The notes under the pieces are model-generated. The model saw only the letters and a list, made by a program, of their open reading frames with translations. It had not been told where the DNA came from and did not search any database. 62,378 nucleotides of DNA, taken from contig CABIYX010000021.1 in NCBI GenBank assembly GCA_902363045.1, positions 1-62,378 on the forward strand, written 5' to 3'. A program made the translations under genes and the position numbers. Positions 8,611-16,928 of this stretch are shown one piece after another. Every line of letters begins with the position of its first letter. Positions within the stretch are counted from its first letter, which is position 1. The DNA comes from Clostridiales bacterium (GTDB lineage: Bacteria; Bacillota; Clostridia; Oscillospirales; Oscillospiraceae).

Positions 8611-9933
8611 ATGGACGCAAATCAACGCTCTGTCAAGAGCAATCCCGCCGCGCTGCTCCCCATTGGAGTTTTTTTGGTGCTCTATCTGGGCTGCGGCCTT
8701 CTGTTCGAATATGGTCTGAAGATCGAGCAGGGCTTTTACCAGACCCCAGCCATCGTGATCTTCCTGATCGCCCTGGCCGTCGCCTGCTTCCAGAACCGGA
8801 AGCTGGACTTCAACGCCAAGCTGAAGGTGATGGCCTCCGGTGTGGCCGACGAGAACATCCTGACCATGTGCCTGGTCTTTCTGGCCGCCGGAGCCTTCTC
8901 CGGCGCGGTGTCCGCCGCCGGCGGCGCGGATAGCACGGTGTTCCTGTTCCTGGATTACCTCCCCAGCCAGTTCGCTGTGGCCGGCCTGTTCCTGATCGCC
9001 TGCTTCGTGTCCGTCTCCATGGGCACCTCGGTGGGTACCATCTCCGCCCTGGCCCCCTTCGCCGTCTCCATGAGCAAGGCCACCGGCTTTGAGCTGGTGC
9101 TGTGCATCGCCGCGGTGGCCTGCGGCGCCATGTTCGGCGACAACCTCTCCATGATCTCGGACACCACCATCGCCGCCGTACGCACCCAGGGGTGCGAGAT
9201 GAAGGACAAGTTCCGCATGAACTTCCTCATCGTGCTGCCCGCCGCGGTGATCACCCTTCTGATCTTCGTGGCCCTCACTTTGGGCGGCAGCGGCCAGGTG
9301 GAGGTAGAGGCATACAGCGTGTGGAAGGTGCTGCCCTATCTGGTCGTCCTGGCCGGCGCGCTGGCGGGGGTGAATGTGTTCGTCATCCTCATCATCGGCA
9401 CCATTCTCAGCCTGATCGTGGGCGTGGCCTCCGGCGCTTTTGCCTGGACACAGATCTTCGCCGTAATGGGCACCGGTGTCACCTCCATGTATGACATCAC
9501 CGTTATCTCCATCATCGTGGCCTGCATCGGTGCCCTGGTGAAGGAGTACGGCGGCATCCAGTGGCTCATCGACTTCATCCACCGCCGGGTGGGCTCCAAG
9601 AAGGGCGCCCAGCTGGGCATTGCCGGCCTGGTGGCCGCGGTGGACGTGGCCACGGCCAACAACACAGTCGCTATCGTCATGTCCGGCTCCATCGCCAAGG
9701 AGATCAGCGAGGAGTACGGCATCGATCCCCGGCGCACCGCCTCCTTGCTGGACATCTTCGCCTCTGTGATCCAGGGCATCCTGCCCTACGGCGCGCAGCT
9801 GCTGTACGCCGCCGCGGGCGCCGGGATCACCGCCCTGGAGATCGTCCCCTATATGTTCTACTGCTATCTGATGGCGGCTTGTGCCATCATCTTCATTCTG
9901 TTCTTCTCCGGACGGACCAAGTCCGCCGGCTGA
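8611..9933 (+). CDS. Na+/H+ antiporter NhaC family protein
   Basis: 440 aa from the ATG at 8611 behind GAGAGAGAGGACGG; the frame is open to 8569 but that start lies next to the -10 box. Ten to twelve hydrophobic helices cover the whole length. Conserved NhaC-type segments include GTSVGTISALAPFAVSMS near 155, CGAMFGDNLSMISDTTIAA near 185, and VATANNTVAIVMSG near 350 in the second repeat. The two-fold repeat fits the ion-transporter superfamily. The substrate could also be an organic anion exchanged for Na+, since NhaC relatives vary. Monocistronic, with promoter and strong terminator. Confidence 0.85.
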   Translation: MDANQRSVKSNPAALLPIGVFLVLYLGCGLLFEYGLKIEQGFYQTPAIVIFLIALAVACFQNRKLDFNAKLKVMASGVADENILTMCLVFLAAGAFSGAVSAAGGADSTVFLFLDYLPSQFAVAGLFLIACFVSVSMGTSVGTISALAPFAVSMSKATGFELVLCIAAVACGAMFGDNLSMISDTTIAAVRTQGCEMKDKFRMNFLIVLPAAVITLLIFVALTLGGSGQVEVEAYSVWKVLPYLVVLAGALAGVNVFVILIIGTILSLIVGVASGAFAWTQIFAVMGTGVTSMYDITVISIIVACIGALVKEYGGIQWLIDFIHRRVGSKKGAQLGIAGLVAAVDVATANNTVAIVMSGSIAKEISEEYGIDPRRTASLLDIFASVIQGILPYGAQLLYAAAGAGITALEIVPYMFYCYLMAACAIIFILFFSGRTKSAG

Positions 9934-9950
9934 ACCATCACATCGCATCC

Positions 9951-9991
9951 CGGACGGACCGGCCTTCTATGGCCGGTCCGTCCGTTTTTTT
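9951..9991 (+). terminator. Intrinsic terminator
   Basis: Perfect 14-bp stem (9951-9964 with 9971-9984), 6-nt loop, T7 tract (9985-9991). Confidence 0.92.
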
Positions 9992-10067
9992 CCTGCATAA
10001 TCTGACCGCCCGGGCACAGGATATAGGTATTCTCAGCATATCCAATCCATCAAAGGAGGTCATCTCA

Positions 10068-11375
10068 TTGAAGCACTTCTCCCTTCCCCGCGGACTGGCC
10101 CCCCTGCTGGCCCTGGCGCTGGTGGGGGCCATGGCCACCCCCGCCTCCGCGTTTTTCTGGCAGAAAAAGGAGAGCGCCCCCACAGTTGTCGCCGACTTTT
10201 CCAAAAACACCCTGGCGGGCGGCTCCATCACCTTCTCCCAGGAGGATTTCCGTTCCTCCGACCTGTCCTCCATCACCCTTACCGCCCTCCCGGATCCCAA
10301 GGCCGGCGTACTCACTGTGGGCGGCCGGCCCCTCACCCAGGGGGCCGTGGTGGACGCCTCTGCTCTGTCCGGACTGACCTTCCAGTCCCTTCCCGCCTCC
10401 GGCGTCCCCACCGCCACCTTCACCTTCCTGCCCGCTTTCGCGGACGGGACCTCTGCCCGGGAGGAGACTACGGTCACCCTGTACCTGCTGGACCAGGCCA
10501 ACGCCCCGCCCATCGCCCGGAACATGGAGCTGTCCACCTATCAGAACATCGCCGTCACGGGCTATTTTGACGCGGTGGACGGAGAGGGGGACACCCTCAC
10601 CTTCCAGCTCACCTCCACCCCGGCCCGGGGCGCGGTGGAGCTGGCGGAGGACGGCTCCGCCCGGTTCGTCTATACCCCCTATGAGAACAAGACGGGGAAG
10701 GACTCCTTCACCTATGTGGCGCTGGACCAGGCGGGGAACACCTCCCCGGAGGCCAAGGTGACCCTCAGCATTGAAAAGCCGGACACCAAGGTGACCTACG
10801 CCGACCTGGAGGGCAGTGCCGCCCACAAGGCGGCCATCCGCCTGGCGGAGGAGGGCATCCTGGTGGGGGAGTCCCACGGCGGCCGCTATTTCTTCCAGCC
10901 GGAGCAGACGGTCTCCCGGGCGGAATTTCTCGCCCTGGCTATGGACGCCGTCGGGCTGGAGCCTATGGAGGACGTAACTGTGACCGGCTTCTCCGATGAT
11001 GAGGCCATCCCCACCTGGGCCAAGGGGAGCGTCTCCTCCGCCCTGAAGGCCGGGGTCATCCAGGGGGAGCGGGCCCCCTCCGGCGCCCCCGTGTTCTCCG
11101 CCGGAACGGACATCACCTGCGGCGAGGCCACTGTGATGCTGGACCGCCTGCTGAACATGGCCGACGTCCCTCTGGAGGCCGCCGGGCTCTCCGTCCAGGG
11201 GCACTGGGCCGGTCAGGCGGCCGCCAACCTGGCCGCCTCCGGGGTGCTCACCCCGGAGCAGTCCACCTCCGCCTCCCTGTCCGAGCCTCTGACCCGGGCC
11301 GAGGCGGCGGAGCTTCTGGACGGGGCTCTGGATGTGCTGGCTACCCGGGAGGCGCGCGGCTGGCTGCCCTGGTGA
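10068..11375 (+). CDS. Exported protein with Ig/cadherin-like and SLH domains
   Basis: 435 aa from a TTG start at 10068, chosen because AAAGGAGGT lies just upstream and a signal peptide follows at once (KHFSLPRGLAPLLALALVGAMATPASA). Residues 30-135 are beta-rich; about 145-240 form a cadherin/Ig-like module (GDTLTFQLTSTPARGAVEL, then FVYTPYENKTGKDSFTYVALD). Residues 255-435 hold two or three S-layer homology units (GFSDDEAIPTWAKGSVSSALKAGVIQG and later LTRAEAAELL). SLH units bind pyruvylated wall polymer, so the protein should sit on the cell surface. Function unknown, monocistronic, terminated at 11399. Confidence 0.82.
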   Translation: MKHFSLPRGLAPLLALALVGAMATPASAFFWQKKESAPTVVADFSKNTLAGGSITFSQEDFRSSDLSSITLTALPDPKAGVLTVGGRPLTQGAVVDASALSGLTFQSLPASGVPTATFTFLPAFADGTSAREETTVTLYLLDQANAPPIARNMELSTYQNIAVTGYFDAVDGEGDTLTFQLTSTPARGAVELAEDGSARFVYTPYENKTGKDSFTYVALDQAGNTSPEAKVTLSIEKPDTKVTYADLEGSAAHKAAIRLAEEGILVGESHGGRYFFQPEQTVSRAEFLALAMDAVGLEPMEDVTVTGFSDDEAIPTWAKGSVSSALKAGVIQGERAPSGAPVFSAGTDITCGEATVMLDRLLNMADVPLEAAGLSVQGHWAGQAAANLAASGVLTPEQSTSASLSEPLTRAEAAELLDGALDVLATREARGWLPW

Positions 11376-11398
11376 GGCCGTCCCCATCCCAATAAAAC

Positions 11399-11428
11399 GA
11401 GCGCGGAAGCAGGTCTGCTTCCGCGCTC
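11399..11428. terminator. Bidirectional terminator
   Basis: Near-perfect palindrome: a 14-nt arm (11399-11412) matches 11415-11428, between the convergent SLH and radical SAM genes. Confidence 0.75.
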
Positions 11429-11448
11429 AGCTTGTCTGTCTCTATGGC

Positions 11449-12327
11449 TCAGATGCCCCGGTTCAGGGTCTTGCGCAGGCGGATCTTCCCCGCCAGGGCC
11501 TCATCCAGCAGGGCAAGGAACTTCTCCCGATTCTCCGGCAGACCGCCCTTCAGCGGCAGGTAGTTGGAGGCGTGGTTGCTGGTGAAGTGGAGGGGATCCA
11601 CGTCCAGGTGCTCAATGAGCAGGCGGCACTCCTCCAGGATCTGGTCCGGGGTACACACCTGAAACCGTCCGGCCAGCACATCCTCCCCCAGGGGGGTGCC
11701 CTTGGCGGGTGCGAAGGTCATGGCGGACAGGTGGCGGGGCCTCATCTCATTGATCATCCCGGCGGTGGACAGGATGTGCTCCTCCCAGTCCCCGTCCTGG
11801 CCGGTGAGACCCATGATGATGATGGCCCAGAGGTCGAAGCCCGCGGCCACCAGCTTCTGTCCCGCCTCCAGCATCTGGGCGGCAGTGACCCCCTTGTTGA
11901 TGGCCTTGAGCACCGCGTCGCTGCCGCTCTCCACCCCCAGATAGGCCCGGTTCAGACCGGCCTCCCGGATGGCCCGCAGCTCCTCCGGGCTCTTCGCCAG
12001 GGTGCTCCGGGGCCCGGCGTAGGTGGTCACCTTCTCCAAAGCCGGGAAGGTGTGGTACAGCTTGTGCAGGACCTTCAGCAGGTCCTCCGTCTTCATAATG
12101 ACGGCGTCCCCGTCCATCAGGAACACCCGCCGCAGCCCTGGGCCGTAGTAGTCCCGGGCCATGTCGATGTCCTCCAGGATCTCCTCCACCGGGCGGATCC
12201 GGAACTGCTTGCCCTTGTACATGGCGCAGAAGGTGCATTTGTTATAGGAGCACCCGATGGTGCACTGGAGCAGATAGCTCTTCCACTCCCCTGGGGGACG
12301 GTACAGTACGTCGCTGTCATATCGCAT
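11449..12327 (-). CDS. Radical SAM protein
   Basis: 292 aa; ATG behind AAAGGAAG. The N-terminus holds a cluster motif of the CxxxxxKCxxC type (CSYNKCTFC, residues 26-34) for a 4Fe-4S cluster and S-adenosylmethionine. TIM-barrel strands follow: RRVFLMDGDAVIMKTEDL, LNRAYLGVESGSDAVLKAINKG, and FDLWAIIIMGLTGQ. The domain order matches the Elp3/MiaB/NifB-like SPASM-free group. The reaction is unknown. It is followed on the minus strand by nothing in the same unit. Confidence 0.85.
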   Translation of the reverse strand: MRYDSDVLYRPPGEWKSYLLQCTIGCSYNKCTFCAMYKGKQFRIRPVEEILEDIDMARDYYGPGLRRVFLMDGDAVIMKTEDLLKVLHKLYHTFPALEKVTTYAGPRSTLAKSPEELRAIREAGLNRAYLGVESGSDAVLKAINKGVTAAQMLEAGQKLVAAGFDLWAIIIMGLTGQDGDWEEHILSTAGMINEMRPRHLSAMTFAPAKGTPLGEDVLAGRFQVCTPDQILEECRLLIEHLDVDPLHFTSNHASNYLPLKGGLPENREKFLALLDEALAGKIRLRKTLNRGI

Positions 12328-12381
12328 GATCGATCTTCCTTTCTCATGGTTCCTGTTTCACAAACCGGCTCCGGCTGAGAT

Positions 12382-12579
12382 CTATACCTCCACCGGCACG
12401 CCGTCCCGAAGCACTTTGCGGATGTTCTTCTCCGCCTTGCTCCGGGGGAGCATCACCTCATGGCCGCAGCCCTGGCACCGCATTTTGAAATCCATCCCCA
12501 CCCGCAGCACCAGCCACTCCTGGCTGCCGCAGGGATGGGCCTTCTTCATCTTCAAAATATCATTCACATGGATGTCCAC
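12382..12579 (-). CDS. DUF951 family protein
   Basis: 65 aa from a GTG at 12579, chosen because GGGGAGGAG directly precedes it; the ATG at 12597 has no ribosome site. It reads DIHVNDILKMKKAHPCGSQEWLVLRVGMDFKMRCQGC, the DUF951 signature, with Cys residues that suggest a zinc ribbon. DUF951 is small, basic and widespread in Firmicutes, often near DNA maintenance genes. The start overlaps the end of the Cdd1 gene by 20 nt, so it is coupled to it. Confidence 0.88.
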   Translation of the reverse strand: MDIHVNDILKMKKAHPCGSQEWLVLRVGMDFKMRCQGCGHEVMLPRSKAEKNIRKVLRDGVPVEV

Positions 12580-12838
12580 AGTTCTCCTCCCCTCCATCCT
12601 TCCACGCCCACCACTTCAGCTTCTCCGGGTCCGGCCGCGGGGTGGAGGCGTAATAGACCGCGCAGCGGTAGACATACAGCACACAGCGGTCCACCCGCAC
12701 GCCCTTCCGGGCACACTCCCGGGCGTACATCTCCTCCGGGTCCGCCCCCGCCAGAGACCGGACGGTGGTGTAGCCCAGCTCCAGCAGGTCCCGCTCCCCC
12801 GCCGCCCCGATCCCGGGGATCCTTCTCAGCTCGCCCAT
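12560..12838 (-). CDS. Helix-hairpin-helix protein, Cdd1 family
   Basis: 92 aa. Residues 1-50 form a helix-hairpin-helix (LRRIPGIGAAGERDLLELGYTTVRSLAGADPEEMY); residues 55-92 carry CARKGVRVDRCVLYVYRCAVYYAS, the mark of the Cdd1 (pathogenicity-locus) family. The fold suggests nucleic-acid contact; the role is unknown. It begins 3 nt after the response regulator stop and overlaps DUF951, making a three-gene minus-strand operon. Confidence 0.85.
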   Translation of the reverse strand: MGELRRIPGIGAAGERDLLELGYTTVRSLAGADPEEMYARECARKGVRVDRCVLYVYRCAVYYASTPRPDPEKLKWWAWKDGGEENCGHPCE

Positions 12839-12841
12839 CCG

Positions 12842-13531
12842 TCAGGGCTCCGCCAGCTTGAAACCGATGCCCCAGACGGTCTTGATATACTCCCGGTCGC
12901 TGACCTTTCCCAGCTTGGCCCGCAGGTTGCTGATGTGGACGTTGACCGTGTTGTCATCCCCGAAGTACTCCTCGCCCCACACATGCTGATAGATCTGCTC
13001 CCGGGTGAACACCCGCTTGGGGTACTCCATCAGCAGGGCCAGGATCTCAAACTCCCGGGCGGTGAGCACCACCGGCCCGCCCCCGGCGGTGACGGAGAAG
13101 GCCTCCCGGTCCAGGACCAGGTCCCCGCTGACAAATCTCTGCCGCTCCGGGGGCGTGGAAAATTTCCGCACCCGGCGCAGCTGGGCCTCCACCCGGGCCA
13201 GCACCTCCAGATTGTCAAAGGGCTTGGGGATAAAATCGTCCGCCCCCAGCCGCAGGACGTTGACCTTGTCCTCCAGACCCGCCTTGGCGGACAGGACGAT
13301 GATGGGCATGGTCCTGCCCCGGCGGATGCGGGTGATGAACTCCTCCCCGGTCAGGCCGGGGAGCATCAGGTCCAGCAGCACCAGGTCAAAGCTCTCCCGC
13401 TCGGCCCAGAGCATGGCCTCGCTGCCGGAGAAGGCCGGCTGGCACTGATAGCCGGCGTCGCGCATAATGGTACAAAGCAGCTGGTTGATGTCCGGATCGT
13501 CCTCCACCACCAGGATGCGAATGGCTTCCAT
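12842..13531 (-). CDS. OmpR/PhoB-family response regulator (orphan)
   Basis: 229 aa; ATG behind AAGGAAGG. Receiver domain residues 1-120 with the acidic pair DD (11-12), phospho-acceptor D54 in LLDLM, and K102 in PKPF. Winged-helix DNA-binding domain 130-229 (LTAREFEILALLMEYPKRVFTREQIYQHVWG). No histidine kinase lies next to it. The histidine kinase at 28927 is also without a regulator and ends an ABC transporter operon; RR-ABC-HK clusters are common in clostridia, so the two may be a split pair. The regulator may also act on the efflux operon promoter at 19124-19181. Confidence 0.93.
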   Translation of the reverse strand: MEAIRILVVEDDPDINQLLCTIMRDAGYQCQPAFSGSEAMLWAERESFDLVLLDLMLPGLTGEEFITRIRRGRTMPIIVLSAKAGLEDKVNVLRLGADDFIPKPFDNLEVLARVEAQLRRVRKFSTPPERQRFVSGDLVLDREAFSVTAGGGPVVLTAREFEILALLMEYPKRVFTREQIYQHVWGEEYFGDDNTVNVHISNLRAKLGKVSDREYIKTVWGIGFKLAEP

Positions 13532-13565
13532 GGGTTTTCCTTCCTTTCGTCGCGGGGTGATGTGC

Positions 13566-13592
13566 GCAGGGGCGCACAGCGTACGCCCCTAC
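13566..13592. repeat. REP-like inverted repeat at the rarA stop
   Basis: GCAGGGGCG (13566-13574) pairs with CGCCCCTAC (13584-13592), one G-U pair, around a 9-nt loop, overlapping the rarA stop codon. There is no T-tract. Palindromes of this look are dispersed in related genomes, but only one copy was seen here. Confidence 0.4.
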
Positions 13593-14851
13593 TTCTTGAT
13601 CTCCTCCCAGTAGCGGCGGGCGGCCTGCTCTGTCTTATTGTCGCCGTACTGGTAGTATGTCCGGTTTTTCAGGTTGTCCGGCAGATACTGCTGCCGGACC
13701 CAGTGGCCCGGATAGTCGTGGGGATAGCGGTAGCCCTGCTCCCGCTCCTGCCCCGCCGAGTCGGCGTGGACGTTCTGGAGCTCCCGGGGGATGTCCCCGG
13801 CCCGTCCGGCCCGCACGTCCGCCTGGGCCCCGGCGATGGCCTGATAGGCGCTGTTGGACTTGGGCCAGGTGGCCAGCAGGATGGCAGCCTCCGCCAGGGG
13901 CAGACGCGCCTCCGGCAGGCCCAGCTGGAGGGCGCTGTCCACACAGGCCTTCACGATGGGCACCGCCTGGGGATAGGCCAGCCCCACATCCTCGCTGGCC
14001 GAGCACAGAAGGCGCCGGATGGCGGTGACCATGTCCCCTGCCTCCAGCAGCCGGGCCAGATAGTGGACCGCCGCGTCCGGGTCGGAGCCCCGGAGGGACT
14101 TCATCAGGGCGGAGGCGATGTCAAAGTGGCTGTCCCCCTCCCGGTCATAGCGCATGGCAGACTTCTGGGCCGCCATCTGGGCATCCTCCAGGGTGATGTG
14201 CAGCGCCCCATTCACCCGCCGGGCGGCGGAGGCCAGCAGCTCCAGGGCGTTCATGGCCTTGCGGATGTCCCCTCCGCAGGCAGAGGCGATATGCTCCCGC
14301 ACCCCCTCCTCCAGAGTCAGCCGCCCACCCATCCGTTCCTCCAGAATAGCCACCCCCCGGTCTACGGCAGGGAGGGCGTCCTCCGCGGTGATCTGTTTGA
14401 ACTCAAACACAGTGGACCGGGACAGCACCGCCCCGAACACATAGAAAAACGGGTTCTCCGTGGTGGAGGCGATGAGGGTGATCTTCCCGTTCTCCATAAA
14501 CTCCAGCAGGGACTGCTGCTGCTTTTTATTGAAATACTGGATCTCGTCCAGGTAGAGCAGCACCCCCTCCGGGGCCAGCAGGGTGCCGATGTCGGCAATG
14601 ATGTCCTTGATGTCGCTGATGGAGGCGGTGGTGGCGTTGAGCCGGTGGAGGGGCCGGTTGGTCCGCTGGGCGATGATGTTGGCCACTGTGGTCTTTCCCG
14701 TGCCGGAGGGGCCGTAAAAGATCAGGTTGGGGATCTCCCCGCTCTCAATGATCCGGCGGAGCAGCCCATCCTGTCCCAGGATATGCCGCTGTCCCACCAC
14801 TTCATCCAGATTTTTGGGGCGGATCTCATCCGCCAAGGGCCGGTAGGCCAT
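13589..14851 (-). CDS. rarA: Replication-associated recombination protein A (AAA+ ATPase)
   Basis: 420 aa; ATG behind GAGGAGG. Walker A GPSGTGKTT near residue 47, Walker B LLYLDEIQ near 98, sensor region STTENPFF near 130, then the clamp-loader-like C-terminal tetramerisation domain (PDAAVHYLARLLEAGD, AEAAILLATWPKSNSAY). Length and motifs match RarA/MgsA, which acts at stalled replication forks with SSB and RecA. The minus-strand neighbours are unrelated. Confidence 0.95.
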   Translation of the reverse strand: MAYRPLADEIRPKNLDEVVGQRHILGQDGLLRRIIESGEIPNLIFYGPSGTGKTTVANIIAQRTNRPLHRLNATTASISDIKDIIADIGTLLAPEGVLLYLDEIQYFNKKQQQSLLEFMENGKITLIASTTENPFFYVFGAVLSRSTVFEFKQITAEDALPAVDRGVAILEERMGGRLTLEEGVREHIASACGGDIRKAMNALELLASAARRVNGALHITLEDAQMAAQKSAMRYDREGDSHFDIASALMKSLRGSDPDAAVHYLARLLEAGDMVTAIRRLLCSASEDVGLAYPQAVPIVKACVDSALQLGLPEARLPLAEAAILLATWPKSNSAYQAIAGAQADVRAGRAGDIPRELQNVHADSAGQEREQGYRYPHDYPGHWVRQQYLPDNLKNRTYYQYGDNKTEQAARRYWEEIKK

Positions 14852-14870
14852 GCTCCATCCTCCTCTCCTA

Positions 14871-15548
14871 TCACGGGGCCGCGGGGGCGTCCCCGCGCCC
14901 CGCCGGGACCAGTCCGGCGGCGGCGCACATCCAGTCCCGGCCCAGGCGGTTGACCAGGGCGATGACCCGGCCCACGCACACCATCGCGGCCACGGTCCCC
15001 AGACCGACGCCCACCACGCGGCCCTCCGCCGTCAGGCCGATCACACAGGTCAGCGCCACACAGCACACATCCACCAGGTTCTTTCCAAAGCCCTGGTCCC
15101 GGCCCAGCCGCTCGGCCACCGCCGCCACGATCCCATCCCCCGGGTTGGGGACCAGGCGCATATTCACCGTCACAGCCGCCCCGATGCCGGTCAGCAGGAT
15201 CGCCGCCGCCAGCAGCAGGAGATTCTCCCAAAGGCTGTGGGCCTCACAGCGGTAGGGGATGACCGCGCTGTACACATTGAGCACCCGGCTGAACACCAGG
15301 CTGAGGGGAAGCTGGAGCAGGTCGGTCAGCCACCCTCTCCCCCGCCGCAGCGCGATCTGTCCGGCCACGAACAGGCCGTAGAGAAGGAAGGTCAGATCTC
15401 CGAAGTTCAGCCCCCAGATCTCAGACACCCCAAAGGCCACGGAGATGATGGGGGATACCCCCAGCCCCGTCTTTGTGTTCAGCGTCAGCCCCAGCGCCAG
15501 GACCAGCATCCCCAGCGTATAGAGGCCCCACCGTATTCCCTGTTTCAC
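14871..15548 (-). CDS. YczE/YitT-like integral membrane protein
   Basis: 225 aa from a GTG start behind AAAGGAG. Five or six membrane helices. The start, GLYTLGMLVLALGLTLNTKTGLGVSPIISVAFGVSE, is typical of the YczE/DUF6198 group, and PNPGDGIVAAVAERLGR recurs in the family. Proposed as a transporter-like fold; no substrate is known. It lies 20 nt upstream of rarA's start on the same strand, so the two may be cotranscribed. Confidence 0.8.
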   Translation of the reverse strand: MKQGIRWGLYTLGMLVLALGLTLNTKTGLGVSPIISVAFGVSEIWGLNFGDLTFLLYGLFVAGQIALRRGRGWLTDLLQLPLSLVFSRVLNVYSAVIPYRCEAHSLWENLLLLAAAILLTGIGAAVTVNMRLVPNPGDGIVAAVAERLGRDQGFGKNLVDVCCVALTCVIGLTAEGRVVGVGLGTVAAMVCVGRVIALVNRLGRDWMCAAAGLVPAGRGDAPAAP

Positions 15549-15567
15549 TCCGGTATGCTCCTTTTGC

Positions 15568-15972
15568 TTATGTTCTCTGAAAGCCCTGGTAGCGGGTCCC
15601 CTGGAAGGTCAACCTGCCCCGGTCCCCCTCCACCAGCATCCCGTACTCCGTGTCGGGGACCTGGAACTCCATCCGGTCGCCGCTCTCCACCTGGAAGGTG
15701 GCGTAGTAATCGGTCCAGCTGGAGGTGTGCCCCATGCTGTGCTCGTCCCCGGCGTGGTGCCAAGTCTGGACGTCCATCCGCTTGGCCACCACCTCTGCCT
15801 CCACCGTCAGCACCGGGGAGTCGTTGTTCTTTTTCCACTGGGCGACCCCCTGGATCCCGCTGACAATGATGGAACCAAAGACAATCACAAATCCGACCGC
15901 AATGATAACAAACACGATCCCGAACATCGTGTCAAAGCTGTCGAAGCCATACGGATCATAATGCACCGGCAT
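15568..15972 (-). CDS. DUF2500 family membrane protein
   Basis: 134 aa from the ATG at 15972, about 9 nt after GGGAGGAG; the longer frame to 16530 lies inside nth and is not real. An N-terminal helix (FGIVFVIIAVGFVIVFGSIIVSGI) anchors a beta domain (LTVEAEVVAKRMDVQT, YYATFQVESGDRMEFQVPDTEYGMLVEGDRGRLTFQGTRY). This matches DUF2500, a family of unknown function common in Firmicutes and proteobacteria. Confidence 0.88.
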   Translation of the reverse strand: MPVHYDPYGFDSFDTMFGIVFVIIAVGFVIVFGSIIVSGIQGVAQWKKNNDSPVLTVEAEVVAKRMDVQTWHHAGDEHSMGHTSSWTDYYATFQVESGDRMEFQVPDTEYGMLVEGDRGRLTFQGTRYQGFQRT

Positions 15973-16001
15973 CTTCCCCATCTCCTCCCTGTCCCGTCCA
16001 T

Positions 16002-16655
16002 TCAGGACGTCTGACCGCCGTTTTTGGCAAAGTGGTCGCACCAGGGCCGCAGGGTGCAGCCCTCGCACTGGGGCCGCCGGGCGATGCACACCGCCCGGCC
16101 ATGGAGCACCAGCCGGTGGCAGAAGTCGTTGGACTCCTCCGGCGGGAGCACCCGGCGCAGCTGCATTTCCACCTTCACCGGGTCCTTGGAGCCGTTGGTG
16201 AGGCCCAGCAGGCCGGTGATGCGGATGCAGTGGGTGTCCGCCACCACCACGCCGGGCACATGGAACACATCCCCCAGCATGAGGTTGGCCGTCTTGCGGC
16301 CCACTCCGGGCAGCTTCAGCAGCTCCTCCATCGTACCCGGGACCTTTCCCCCGTAGTCCCGCAGCAGCATCTGGGAGGCCAGCACGATGTCCCGGGCCTT
16401 GGCCCGGAAAAAGCCGGTGGAATGGATGTACCGCTCCACCTCCGCCACATCGGCCCCAGCCAGATCCTCCAGGGTGGGAAAACGGGCGTACAGGGCTGGT
16501 GTGACCTTGTTCACCCGCTCGTCGGTGCACTGGGCCGCCAGACGCACGGAGAACAGCAGCTCATAGTCCTTTTCATAGTTCAGAGAGCAGATCCCATCGG
16601 GGTAGAGCGCCTTCAGGGCGTCCACGATGCTCCGAACCGCTTCCTTTGTTTTCAT
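16002..16655 (-). CDS. nth: Endonuclease III (base-excision DNA glycosylase)
   Basis: 217 aa from the ATG at 16655, placed after GAGAGG; the GTG at 16664 is too close to it. Helix-hairpin-helix LPGVGRKTANLMLGD with the catalytic Lys, VADTHCIRI with the catalytic Asp, and a C-terminal 4Fe-4S cluster (CIARRPQCEGCTLRPWC). The enzyme removes oxidised pyrimidines and has AP-lyase activity. The family call is secure. Confidence 0.96.
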   Translation of the reverse strand: MKTKEAVRSIVDALKALYPDGICSLNYEKDYELLFSVRLAAQCTDERVNKVTPALYARFPTLEDLAGADVAEVERYIHSTGFFRAKARDIVLASQMLLRDYGGKVPGTMEELLKLPGVGRKTANLMLGDVFHVPGVVVADTHCIRITGLLGLTNGSKDPVKVEMQLRRVLPPEESNDFCHRLVLHGRAVCIARRPQCEGCTLRPWCDHFAKNGGQTS

Positions 16656-16841
16656 CTTATACACCTCTCAGGGCGGGATAGCGCCCATGACGGGCGCAGA
16701 CGCGCGAATAAACCGATCCACAGTTGATCCGGCAGACATGATTATAGCACAGATTATACCACAGCCGGCACATTTTTTCGATGGGAAAATTTCTTCTCCC
16801 GCGCTGTTCTCCTTCCGTCCCCCCGTTTCCACAGAATCTCA

Positions 16842-16869
16842 TTGTAAATTTTCCCGCATCTGTTATAAT
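16842..16869 (+). promoter_or_regulatory. Sigma-A promoter of glyA
   Basis: TTGTAA (16842-16847), 16-nt spacer, TATAAT (16864-16869). Confidence 0.65.
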
Positions 16870-16928
16870 AAGCGGTACAGCCCCACCGGCGGCCGCGCCG
16901 GATTTTAAGAGAAAAAGGAGTGTTTCCC

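Noticed and set aside
12326..14953. 875-codon plus-strand frame over the response regulator and rarA
   Set aside because: Antisense shadow; Arg/Pro/Gly/Leu-rich and without any family motif.
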